This document shows, in pieces, positions 10,700 through 20,755 of a stretch of 64,000 nt of DNA. The notes under the pieces were generated by a model. It saw nothing but the letters and a program-made list of their open reading frames with translations. It was not told the DNA's origin and made no database searches. Position numbers and translations under genes: made by a program. Positions within the stretch are counted from its first letter, which is position 1. Each line of letters starts with the position of its first letter. Source of the DNA: Torymus aiolomorphi (taxonomy: Eukaryota; Arthropoda; Insecta; Hymenoptera; Torymidae); NCBI GenBank assembly GCA_036365515.1, contig CM070873.1:179318104-179382103 (forward strand). Reading direction: 5' to 3'.

Positions 10700-11160
10700 C
10701 CTTTAATAGTATATTACGCACCAAGGGAGGAAAAAACTTGGACAGTCAACAGCTCGTGTAAATTGCCATCCGAACCGATCAGGCAAGCCGAAGGCAAACA
10801 CGAGCTGTGAGCTGGCCAATTTTACTCCCGTGGAGCGTATACTATATTTTGCCTAGTGAGGTTGAAAATACAACCTTCGCGATCGGGTGCCGGGATCCAA
10901 AGTGGTACTTTCGGCCCGCTAGGCAAAATAGTATATTACGCACCTAGGGAGGAAAAAACTTGGACAGTCCATATCTCGTGTAAATTGCCACCCGAGCCGA
11001 AGGCGAGGGTTGCAAACACGAGATATGGGCTGGCCAATTTTACTCCCGTGGAACGTATACTATTTTTCACCATACCCGGGCCGAAAATACCACATTCGCG
11101 TTTTTGAGACGGGAGTGAAAGTGGCACTTTCGGGCTGGGTATGGTAAAAAAAAATTTTTG
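10700..11160. repeat. Two tandem GC-rich hairpin modules
   Basis: Two ~225-bp copies each start with AGTATATTACGCACC and AGGGAGGAAAAAACTTGGAC. Each holds a palindromic core around CCGAGCCGAAGGCGAGGG and returns with GGCCAATTTTACTCCCGTGG and GTATACTAT. A second hairpin between the copies is bounded by TTTTGCCTAG and CTAGGCAAAA. Related modules occur at 55.18-55.41 and 55.54-55.70 kb. These are palindromic and not credible as genes. Confidence 0.75.
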
Positions 11161-11499
11161 CAAGCAACGAGAAATTCTTTTCCAAAACCTTTACAATCAC
11201 TTTACAAAAACTTTTAGAAACGATAAGAATTTTTTCGGAAACCATAGGAATTATTGTCCGAAACTATACAATATCCTAAAAAATTATTTAAGTTTTATTT
11301 TATGAAAAGGAATTCTACAAACCAATAATAAATTTTTGCGTTCTAAAGTCGAACTAAATTTCTTTTACGCGGATACTGAAAGTCAAACCCAAAAAGTTGT
11401 GAAATCAATTAAAGTGTAGTTCTATACTTAACAAACATTATTTATAATGTACTTTTACTCTTAATTAAAAAGTTGTGAAATCTCGATATCTAAAAAATT

Positions 11500-13309
11500 T
11501 TTTTACAAAAGTAAAAACTAATTTAAAACTTTTGTGAATAACAATACTACCATTTTAAAACTTTTGTGAATAACAATACTACCATTTTAAAATGATATTA
11601 AAAATATACCTTAATAAACTCTCATAACGTTATCACACAATCTAATTATTATTTTCTCTTAAAAAGTTATGAAATCAATCTCAAAAAACATTTTACAAAA
11701 GTTTAAACTAAGGCAAGTATTAGTCTCTCGCTCATCCTCCCTCTATCTCCCTTTCTTCCCCTGTCTCTCTCTTCCTCTCTTTCCCTCCCCTATCTCCCTC
11801 TCTCCCTCAACATCCGTCAAACTGAGTACCAAAAACATTAATGAGGGCTTCAATAGTTTTTTAAAACAATCAACACGTTTTTTAAAAGCTAATTTTTTAA
11901 GTACGTTCTCTAAAAACATAATTTCTCTTGTCCTTTTAATTCTTCTAGTCTCGTCTATTCAATAAGCACTTTTTACAAATGGGAATAATTTTTTTCATGA
12001 CTGTACAAATAATAATATTGTTAATATAAAACTTCCTACGAAAATATAAAATAAGGCAAGTATAGACGTTTTTTCTACATAATCTATAAAAAAACAACCC
12101 AATTTGTCTAGACCTTTTATTTATTCGAATCTCATCTATTCAATAAGCACTCTCTACAAATGGTAATCATTTTTTTCATGATTGTACAAATAATAATAAT
12201 ATTGTTAATATAAAACTTTCTGCCAAAGTATAAAATAAGGCAATTATAGACGTTTTTTCTGTATAATATCTATAAAATAATAATATTTATGATTTTGTAA
12301 AAGAAATCAAATAAATACCAGTGAAAAAGTCTTTTACTTCTTTGATTCATTGTATGCTGAACAAATTATATGTAAGTAAGTACATTCAAATTCTTCACTG
12401 CAAATCAAACAAACGAAAGTTGTGAAATCAATTATCAATAGTCAAGTAATGCAAATAACTCTCGGAAACTACTGTATGGCTGTTCTCAGAAATGTATTCA
12501 AATTTGTTTATCTTTCTATGCAAATTAAACACAAGAAAGTACTGAAATAATATAAAACTTTCCACGAAAGTATAAAATAAGGCAAGTATAGACGTTTTTT
12601 CTGTATAAATCTATAAAATAATAATATTTATGATTTTTTAAAAGAAATCAAATAAATACAAGTCAAAAAGTCTTTCACTTCTTTGAGTCATTGTATGCTG
12701 AACAAATTATATGTAAGCATTCAAATTGTTTACTGCAAATAAAACAAACGAAAGTTGTGAAATCAATTATCGTTAGTCAAGTAATGCTAACGTCTCTCGG
12801 AAACCACTCTATGACTGTTTTGAGAAATGTATTCAAAATTGTTCATCCTTCTATACAAATTAAACACAAGAAAGTACTGAAATCAATTTATTGTAGTCAA
12901 GTACCCATAAGATAACTTCACTGACATAATAGAACTTTTCGTACCTTGCGTGTAAAATTACATTTTATGCCTACGTTGTAACTTAAAAAATATTCAGCCA
13001 GTGGGCATAAAGTATTACTTAACGCCTAAGAGGCGCAATAGCTCACATACTCCTATACAAAACCTTATAGAACCTATACCCACTTTACGCCCGTGTAGGT
13101 GAAAATTGTTTTATGACTATTATGCTTTCTTTTCATTTCTAAAATTCATAGGAATTTTTTCAGATATTTACGAAAAGTCAAAATGTTGAACTTTCTATAG
13201 TTCTATAATATTACTCATCTTGGGAGGACAAGAGAAGTCTAGAGTTGCTCTAGCAGGGGTGGTTCTCCAATCTCCCACACATACTTGGCGGGCCCGACGG
13301 TTTGCAGTT
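11500..13309 (+). repeat. Palindrome 1, left arm
   Basis: From 11878 to 13309 (1432 bp) the sequence is matched almost base for base by the reverse complement of 13936-15368. Upstream (11.50-11.88 kb) it resembles the outer part of palindrome 2 at 33.9-34.1 kb (GTGAATAACAATACTACCAT, CCGTCAA...CTGAGTACCAAAAAC), so the right arm here lost its outer part. A 74-codon frame (12691-12915) exists in both arms differing by one residue. That follows from arm identity and is not by itself evidence of a gene. Internal direct repeats include AAATAAGGCAAGTATAGACG, three times. Confidence 0.85.
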
Positions 13310-13935
13310 TACCGGTGAGCTTTGTAAATGTAGAAATCTAGATTTTTGCATAAATTTATTAAAAATGTTTATACGTATAAGCCCACTATAATTAATAAAT
13401 AATTACAATGACTCTAATTTTTAATTGATACTTTTCAAATATATCATCCCTACATATGTGCAGAATATCACGATTTACTTAGATTACCCAAAATATTTTT
13501 CCTTGTGTCCGTCGTTTTTAAACAGAAATGAAGTAAAAATGCATATAAATTGTACTAAAAAATCTACTCAAAAGTGCTTTAGATTTTACTAACCATTTTA
13601 TAAGCCACCAATTTTTTATCCTTTTCTCGCGTGTAAATATCATATAAGATCTCATGTGAGTATTTCAGCCATCAGATCTCATATGAGATCATATATATAT
13701 AATGTTATCTGCAATTTTATATATTATAGGATGATCTCATATGAAATTGCATATGAGATCTGATGTCCGATATTCATATATATGAGATCTCATATAATAT
13801 TTTCACGAGGGTTTGCAATTTCTATTTAAAAACAGAGTGATACATTCATGGATCAGTATTTAATATGTAAATGCAACCCATTTATACATTTTATCTGATC
13901 TTTATATATGAAAATGACCATATGTCTACACCTTG
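13310..13935. repeat. Palindrome 1 spacer (loop)
   Basis: 626 bp between the arms, AT-rich, with a central cluster of ATATGAGATC-type short palindromes. It is homologous to the spacer of palindrome 2 (35203-35794) in reverse orientation: CCGGTGAGC and GTAGAAATC occur at one end, TTTATCTGATC and GAAAATGACCAT at the other. Confidence 0.75.
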
Positions 13936-15368
13936 AACTGCAAACCGTCGGGCCCGCCAAGTATGTGTGGGAGATTGGAGAACCACCCCTGCTAGAGCAA
14001 CTCTAGACTTCTCTTGTCCTCCCAAGATGAGTAATATTATAGAACTATAGAAAGTTCAACATTTTGACTTTTCGTAAATATCTGAAAAAATTCCTATGAA
14101 TTTTAGAAATGAAAAGAAAGCATAATAGTCATAAAACAATTTTCACCTACACGGGCGTAAAGTGGGTATAGGTTCTATAAGGTTTTGTATAGGAGTATGT
14201 GAGCTATTGCGCCTCTTAGGCGTTAAGTAATACTTTATGCCCCCTGGCTGAATATTTTTTAAGTTACAACGTAGGCATAAAATGTAATTTTACACGCAAG
14301 GTACGAAAAGTTCTATTATGTCAGTGAAGTTATCTTATGGGTACTTGACTACAATAAATTGATTTCAGTACTTTCTTGTGTTTAATTTGTATAGAAGGAT
14401 GAACAATTTTGAATACATTTCTCAAAACAGTCATAGAGTGGTTTCCGAGAGATGTTAGCATTACTTGACTAACGATAATTGATTTCACAACTTTAGCTTG
14501 TTTTATTTGCAGTAAACAATTTGAATGCTTACATATAATTTGTTCAGCATACAATGACTCAAAGAAGTGAAAGACTTTTTGACTTGTATTTATTTGATTT
14601 CTTTTAAAAAATCATAAATATTATTATTTTATAGATTTATACAGAAAAAACGTCTATACTTGCCTTATTTTATACTTTCGTGGAAAGTTTTATATCATTT
14701 CAGTACTTTCTTGTGTTTAATTTGTATAGAAAGATAAACAAATTTGAATACATTTCTGAGAACAGTCATACAGTAGTTTCCGAGAGTTATTTGCATTACT
14801 TGACTATTGATAATTGATTTCACAACTTTCGTTTGTTTGATTTGCAGTGAAGAATTTGAATGTACTTACTTACATATAATTTGTTCAGCATACAATGAAT
14901 CAAAGAAGTAAAAGACTTTTTCACTGGTATTTATTTGATTTCTTTTACAAAATCATAAATATTATTATTTTATAGATATTATACAGAAAAAACGTCTATA
15001 ATTGCCTTATTTTATACTTTGGCAGAAAGTTTTATATTAACAATATTATTATTATTTGTACAATCATGAAAAAAATGATTACCATTTGTAGGGAGTGCTT
15101 ATTGAATAGATGAGATTCGAATAAATAAAAGGTCTAGACAAATTGGGTTGTTTTTTTATAGATTATGTAGAAAAAACGTCTATACTTGCCTTATTTTATA
15201 CTTTCGTAGGAAGTTTTATATTAACAATATTATTATTTGTACAGTCATGAAAAAAATTATTCCCATTTGTAAAAAGTGCTTATTGAATAGACGAGACTAG
15301 AAGAATTAAAAGGACAAGAGAAATTATGTTGTTAGAGAACGTACTTAAAAAATTAGCTTTTAAAAAAT
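13936..15368 (-). repeat. Palindrome 1, right arm
   Basis: Inverted copy of 11878-13309, apparently over 95% identical by eye. It ends abruptly at AGCTTTTAAAAAATC, where LINE ORF2-derived sequence begins, so the outer ~380 bp of the arm is missing. The inner end carries the GC-rich motif CCGTCGGGCCCGCCAAGTAT shared with palindrome 2. Confidence 0.85.
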
Positions 15369-15382
15369 CTACTATACAATAA

Positions 15383-16180
15383 GAATTCTGAAAATTTAAT
15401 ACAGAAAGAAATTGAAATCAGTGATTCTCAGAAACTAAATGAAAATTTAGAATTAAATTTCGATAATGTTATTATAAAAGATAGTGAATTTGAAAATGTC
15501 AAAGAACTCAATAAAAGTCTCTGCAATAAAATGAATAATAAAATAAAAAATTTTATACTATGTATTAACATTAGAAGTTTAAATTCCAATTTTGAAAAAC
15601 TTGAGGCTTTTATTGAGAGCTTAAATAAAAAACCTATTATTATTATATGTACAGAAACATGGAATTTACCTTATGATAATTTGGACAAAAGTAAACCTAT
15701 AATCACAGCTTTTCTAGATCTAGCCAAAGCCTTCGACACGGTAAATCATAAAATTTTGTTAGACAAGATAGAAAGAAATGGTATAAGAGGTAATTCATTA
15801 AAATTGCTGAAAAGCTATCTCTCTGGTAGAAAACAAAGAGTTAAAATAAATGAAAATAAAAGCAACTACAGAGAAATTTCAATTGGAGTCCCGCAAGGAA
15901 CAATTCTAGGGCCAATACTTTTTGTACTTTATGTAACGATCTACTGAGAGATATGCCAAACGAATCAATAGTGTCCTATGCTGATGACACCGTCATCATT
16001 TCAAGTGATGACACGTGGACGACAGCGGGGATCAAAATGAAACAGTATCTAAATGATGTTTCTGGATGGCTTGCTCTAAATAAGTTATCTTTAAACGTGG
16101 ATAAAACTGTTTATACAAAAATAATAAGAATAATACTAGAAATAAGAGTATTCAATTGCCAAAAAGAAGTAAACGAATAA
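15383..16180 (+). pseudogene. LINE ORF2 remnant: endonuclease start joined to reverse transcriptase
   Basis: The open frame begins before the first ATG (around 15372) and reads an endonuclease-like opening (INIRSLNSNFEKLEAFIES, IIICTETWNL). It then passes directly to RT motif A (AFLDLAKAFDTVNHKIL), a thumb-side helix (LKLLKSYLSGRKQ) and motif B (GVPQGTILGPILF). A frameshift near 15935 moves to the frame holding motif C (SYADDTVIIS) and NKLSLNVDKT, ending at 16180. Most of the endonuclease and the first RT blocks are therefore deleted. The motifs fit jockey/CR1-type LINEs. The catalytic D of motif A and the A-D-D of motif C are present, but the protein cannot be functional. Confidence 0.8.
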
Positions 16181-16735
16181 GTGAGAAAAATAGTTACAAT
16201 GTAGCTATAAAAGAATTTAATAAACTAACAAATGATCTCAAGGAATTAACATCTTCCAAAGTGTTCATAAAAAAAAAATAAAAAAGTTCATAGTGAATAG
16301 TATATAGTATATAGCATATTCAATAATTGTTAGTAATTAAGATAATAAATTATATTGTTTATGTGATGATATATTATATAATATTTAGATTATTAAGTTT
16401 TCAAAGTTTATACGGTGGTATTTAAGATCAAATTATAAAATATAGAAATAATTAGATATTCTTGATTTTCTTTTTTTTTTAGTTTTTTTAGTTTTAAGGT
16501 AGACTAAGTCTACGACCAGCCTATGTACAAGTAACTATGTTTACTTCTGTAGGAGTGTTCTAAGGATTTGTAAAGGTGACAAGTTCACCTCTAAACCTTT
16601 TGTAACATTATTTTATGGTCAATAAATTTATTATTTATTATTATTTATTATTACATTTATTTATTTATTTATTATTAAATTTATTTATTTATTTATTATT
16701 AAATTTATTTATTTATTTATTATTTATTTATATCA
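16181..16735 (+). other. LINE 3' region with hairpin and (TTTA)n tail
   Basis: After the ORF2 remnant comes AT-rich sequence with a small stem-loop around 16575-16595 (GGTGACAAGTTCACC). It is followed by CAATAAATTTATTATTTATT and imperfect TTTA/TTTATTA repeats to about 16735. A terminal hairpin plus short tandem tail is typical of the 3' end of several LINE clades, so this is likely the 3' terminus of the element. Confidence 0.65.
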
Positions 16736-17940
16736 AATTTATATAAATTTTGAGCTGAAAAATAAAGTTATTATTTGAAATAGAAGTAAAACATCTATAT
16801 TTTATAATAAAATAAATAGCTATCACGGTTGTTTTGGTATTAATAAAAACGTGTTTTTTTATATTCCATAATTCATATTTTTTAAGAAAAAAAAAATTTA
16901 TAGCTATCATTGTTCATTTGTTATTAACAAAAACGTGTTTTTTTTACAAAGTTCATAACTCACAAATAAATTATAATAATGCAGAATAAAATGCATTCAG
17001 AATGCACAATTCATAATTATAATAGATTATAATAGATATAATTTTTAAACATTTGAATTCATTTTGTTGGTTGGTTTTTTAAAAATTAAAAGAAAATCTT
17101 CGTATGCCTACTCTATGACGTTTCCTCATTCCACACCACCTAGCGGTAGATATCGTATCGGTAGGTAGCGGTAGCGGAGTTATGAGTTTTTAAAAAAAAC
17201 ACGTTTTTGTTTTTGATGATAACTAAAGAACCGTAACAGATAGAAAATTAATTTTTTTTAGAAAAAATAGGTATTTTAATTCTCTTTCGAATGCCACCCA
17301 TCCCATTCAGATACATATAGCCGTACTCGAGAAATTACGATTTAAAAAAAATATCAAAAAATGTTTAACCTCAAATATCTCTGAAATTTCTGGACCAATC
17401 ATTTTGCCCAAAGAACTCGACCGAGAACTATAAAAAATCTACCTGTAAAAGGAATTTTGAAGCCATTAAATCAATTTTACTCTTGTAATCGATGAACATA
17501 CAAAACTGATTTTTTTCATTTTTCAATTTTTTACACAAAATCTAGCCTACAGAATCTATTCAAATTTTAGCAGATTATAGCTATTTATATTCTGTATTAT
17601 CATGATTTTTCTCAAAAAAATTGACCGTTAAGTTTAGGAGTTATAAGCTTCTAAAAAAAAACACGTTTTTGTTAATAACCACAGAACCGTGGTAGCTAGA
17701 AACTTTTTTTTTTTAGAAAATATAGGTATTTTAATTCTCTTTCGAACGCTACCCATCAGATTCCAATAACTCGATCCTATCATTAACAAAAATAAAACAG
17801 TTTTGAGAAAATCGAAAATTTGAAAAAAAAAACAAAAACGTATCTCCCCAATCAGAAAACGGATTTTTGACCCGCCATCACGCAAAAAAAACAAAACAAA
17901 TGAGACATGTCCGGTCAAAATCGACCGGGTAGAAGCTGAG
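16736..17940. repeat. Diverged AT-rich repeated segments
   Basis: The motif ACACGTTTTTGTTAATA (or its inverse) with flanking 'AGAACCGT.GTAGCTAGAAA' and TAGGTATTTTAATTCTCTTT recurs near 16.80, 16.92, 17.19 and 17.66 kb in both orientations. No open frame is credible. The right end (GGTCAAAATCGACCGG) abuts a (CA)n tract. Confidence 0.55.
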
Positions 17941-17947
17941 ATCCAGG

Positions 17948-17949
<2 letters not shown>

Positions 17950-18033
<84 letters not shown>

Positions 18034-18085
18034 CACACACACACGCACGCACACATGCACGCACGCACGCACGCACGCTCGCACG

Positions 18086-18122
<37 letters not shown>
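17950..18122. repeat. (CA)n microsatellite with GCAC interruptions
   Basis: About 170 bp of CA repeats with a short CGCACGCA block. Confidence 0.95.
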
Positions 18123-18125
<3 letters not shown>

Positions 18126-18240
18126 GACGTTTTTCAAAAACCATGGATTTTGATTCCTAACACCTCGGAACACAATTATAACATGTTTTTACAACAACTC
18201 AAAAATTTACTATCACAAAAAGCTTCCTCTACGAGTAAGC

Positions 18241-18385
18241 AATTTATTAAGTATAAATTCTCGTTTTGTAATTACTTGCATTTATAATATCTATTTTCAA
18301 TAATTAATTTAAAATATACATGATATGAACATACATATAATATTTGTGTGTGTGTATGTGTAGGTGTGCGTGCGTGTGTTCGTGC

Positions 18386-18475
<90 letters not shown>

Positions 18476-18895
18476 CCATATATATATATATATATATGCA
18501 AAATACGTTAAAAGTTGATACATCATACTTACGTGTAAAATATCGCCATAAGTGTGCATATTTTATGTGCAGATAAAAATTTTTTTGTGTTAACCTTTGA
18601 AACTTTTATAGTTCTCAGTCGTATACTTTTGTACATAAAAGTAGGTACGAACGAATATAACATGAAAACCGCGCGTTAGAAAAAGTGGATCTACGTTATC
18701 CAAAATTTTTTCATTTTCGGCTGACTTTCCTGATATTTATCAAAAAATTATGAAATGTAGAGCAGTCGAGGAAAACGGAGATTGATAGGTAATCAGAATA
18801 CTTACAAAAATCACTTTACAACAAAATTTTTTATCGATTTGAATTTTGAATCACGAATTTTTACCAGTTTTCGTCTGATTGAGCCCACTGTGCGT
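18241..18895 (-). repeat. Polinton terminal inverted repeat, copy 2
   Basis: Reverse complement of 3995-4556, longer mainly because it holds a (TG)n tract of about 125 bp (18346-18475). The capsid gene stop codon at 18914 lies only about 20 bp inside it, so here the genes lie to the right and the outer tip faces left, towards the other copy. Confidence 0.8.
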
Positions 18896-18913
18896 CGTCT
18901 TCTGCTCTTGCGC

Positions 18914-19640
18914 TTAGGCGCTGAAATCCGTTAAAATTTGTCGAGTGGAGTCGGTTTCGAGATCGTTATCGTACTCTGCGTAGACAATGCAGTTTATTGT
19001 AGCAGTCGACGCCGTCGCGAAGCCGACTTCGATACGCACAGTGCCCGAGCGTAAGAGGTTTCAATGAGAATGGCAATGCGCTGATAAATCGGGTGTGAGA
19101 TCTAATGCCGTAAGAAAATACCCCATTGAATAGTTATAACAGTTTATGCCTAGGCCCTCATTGAGAAAATGTATCCCTGTGCCTGAGTAGAGTGTTCTGA
19201 ATGCCACGATAAACGTTGTGCTGTTGCCTGTAAAGTGCGGTTGTAACGGTTTGCTTGGTATTTGAACCCCGTCGATATATAGCGAGAGATAATTTATGCC
19301 AAAGTGTTGATAGTTGAATGGGTTTAGCGTTCGATTTTAAACAAGTGGCAGTGCAGATGGCCAATCATATCGAATGCAAGCCCCTCTTTCGTAAAATATT
19401 GCCTTTGAGCGAGGCCTTTGTTTGAACCGATTCCTCGATTTTCCGGTGCGCCCCCCATGCAGCCGGGTGTATCATCGTACCAGAGGCTCGCGGTGAGATG
19501 AGATTCTTTGGCAGCGGGAGAATAGCAGCAGTGACTCTATGTAAGCTCTGTACGCGTAAATGTTGTTGGGCGGTGAGGCGAGCTTTTGATTGAGAAAAAT
19601 GTCGATTTGATTGAACATTGAATGAATCTTTTGAGATGGC
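18914..19640 (-). pseudogene. Polinton major capsid protein, broken
   Basis: Reading leftwards on the minus strand, capsid-like segments occur in three frames. Near 19.62-19.53 kb there is YAYRAYIESLL; after a frameshift, AAKESHLTASLWYDDTPGCM and KEGLAFDMIGHLHCHLF. After a second shift near 19310 there is LNPFNYQHFGINYLSLYIDG and a C-terminal half with ALDLTPDLSAHCHSH, one in-frame TGA (about 19061-19063), then GTVRIEV and CIVYAEYDN, ending in TAA at 18914-18916. This order is that of the double-jelly-roll capsid protein of Polintons, related to the nematode F54H12.2 family. The middle (between HLF and NPFNYQHF) and the N-terminus are deleted. It forms no usable protein. Confidence 0.75.
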
Positions 19641-19908
19641 GTCCCGATTCTCCGGCTCTCGATTTTATGGCCTCCTTGAAATTGACACCATTGTTTGCGA
19701 CAACGTCTATGATTTTCATACCTGCGCGCAAGGTCTCTTTTCCGACGGCCTTAGCGCCAATCCTGACGTATGGAAGAATGCGGCGAAAGAGGCCCCCTAA
19801 CCAAGAGCCAACACCGTGCCCTTTCTGAAAGGCCGAGCCAGCGAAAACGTTTCTTACCCCACTCCCGCCACATATCTGCTCATCGTAGTATCTAGTGTAA
19901 AGAGACAT
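19640..19908 (-). pseudogene. Polinton small minor virion protein (PX-like), 3'-truncated
   Basis: The start at 19908 (MSLYTRYYDEQICGG) abuts the end of the penton-like gene. The motif GVGSWLGGLFRRILPYV followed by GAKAVGKETLRAG is the hallmark of the short Gly/Lys-rich protein in insect and nematode Mavericks, which resembles adenoviral core/minor proteins. After about residue 90 (SGRHLKR) the frame runs into sequence that, in another frame, encodes the N-terminal part of the capsid protein. A deletion has therefore joined the two genes and removed the 3' end of this one and the 5' end of the next. The open frame itself continues to 19537 by chance. Confidence 0.75.
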
Positions 19909-19909
19909 C

Positions 19910-20755
19910 TCAGTGACTTCGTCTGAAATGGAGTGTCACGGTCAGCGTACCGTACTCGAATGGAATGCGCTGCCCGAGCTGGTCTCTTATATCGATGATA
20001 ATATTGTGAAAATTGTGATAGAGAAGCGGTATGTAGTGGGCAGGCCTGAAACGTTGCACAGCACTGCAACCGTATCTGAATTTTGAGTTATCCAAGGAAA
20101 CGATGCGCAAGAGCGAGGTCTGTGTGTCCCCCACTGTGTAGGGCTCACAAATATCGGTATAAACGTACAATTGGTTGGGAATGGCACGAGAGAGCAAGGC
20201 TGGTCTCTCGGCTACAATTTCCCGCAGTGCGCCATGATTAAAGCTCGTAAACAGAATTTTTTTCCTGGGCTCGTCATCAAACCCAAAAATGCGCAGGATT
20301 TTTTCGATAAAATGAGTCGCATGTGGGTCTTGACAGGCGCACTTGCGTCTGATGACATAATAGCCATTGCTCTCCTTTACGGGTTCAAGCATGTGATGCT
20401 TATAAGTGTCATTCGAGTTATGTATGGCGTCTGCCAGCTGTTGAAGAGAGTCGTAAATGCCGACTGGAAAATGGCAGAATATTTTCTCACTCTGTTCGTC
20501 ATCGTCCATGGCGAACAAACTAAAAGTGTAAAAGGCATCATTGTCTTGAAAATGCATAATACTACATGGTACGTGAATTTCCACCAGTCCGACGTGCCAC
20601 TCTCCGTGTAATTTGATCTCGCGTGGCAAGTGGGTGCTGAAACAGCTGGTTGTGTTATCGGGAAAGTAAGCCATAATGCTGTAGCTAGGCAGTACCATAT
20701 AAAAATCTTCGTTCGCGTCTACGAAATGCTCTCGAGTTGACTCGCTTTCACCCAA
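19910..20755 (-). CDS. Polinton penton-like minor capsid protein (PY)
   Basis: Intact 281-codon frame. The upstream ATG (20755) lies within the integrase 3' end; a more natural start is the second ATG (MVLPSYSIMAYFPDNT, about 20698), because homologues begin with a VLPS-type motif followed by YFPDNT. Typical features are CFSTHLPREIKLHGEWHVGL and VEIHVP near the N-terminus, a mid-region ILRIFGFDD and C-terminal GQRIPFEYGTLTVTLHFR. In Polintons this single-jelly-roll protein is predicted to be the pentameric vertex capsomer. It is the only Polinton gene here with no visible lesion. Expression is unlikely given the broken neighbours. Confidence 0.8.
   Translation of the reverse strand: MGESESTREHFVDANEDFYMVLPSYSIMAYFPDNTTSCFSTHLPREIKLHGEWHVGLVEIHVPCSIMHFQDNDAFYTFSLFAMDDDEQSEKIFCHFPVGIYDSLQQLADAIHNSNDTYKHHMLEPVKESNGYYVIRRKCACQDPHATHFIEKILRIFGFDDEPRKKILFTSFNHGALREIVAERPALLSRAIPNQLYVYTDICEPYTVGDTQTSLLRIVSLDNSKFRYGCSAVQRFRPAHYIPLLYHNFHNIIIDIRDQLGQRIPFEYGTLTVTLHFRRSH

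Noticed and set aside
12691..12915. 74-codon frame conserved in both arms of palindrome 1 (also 14330-14554)
   Set aside because: The conservation is explained by near-identity of the arms. The composition is unremarkable, and palindrome 2 does not keep an equivalent open frame.
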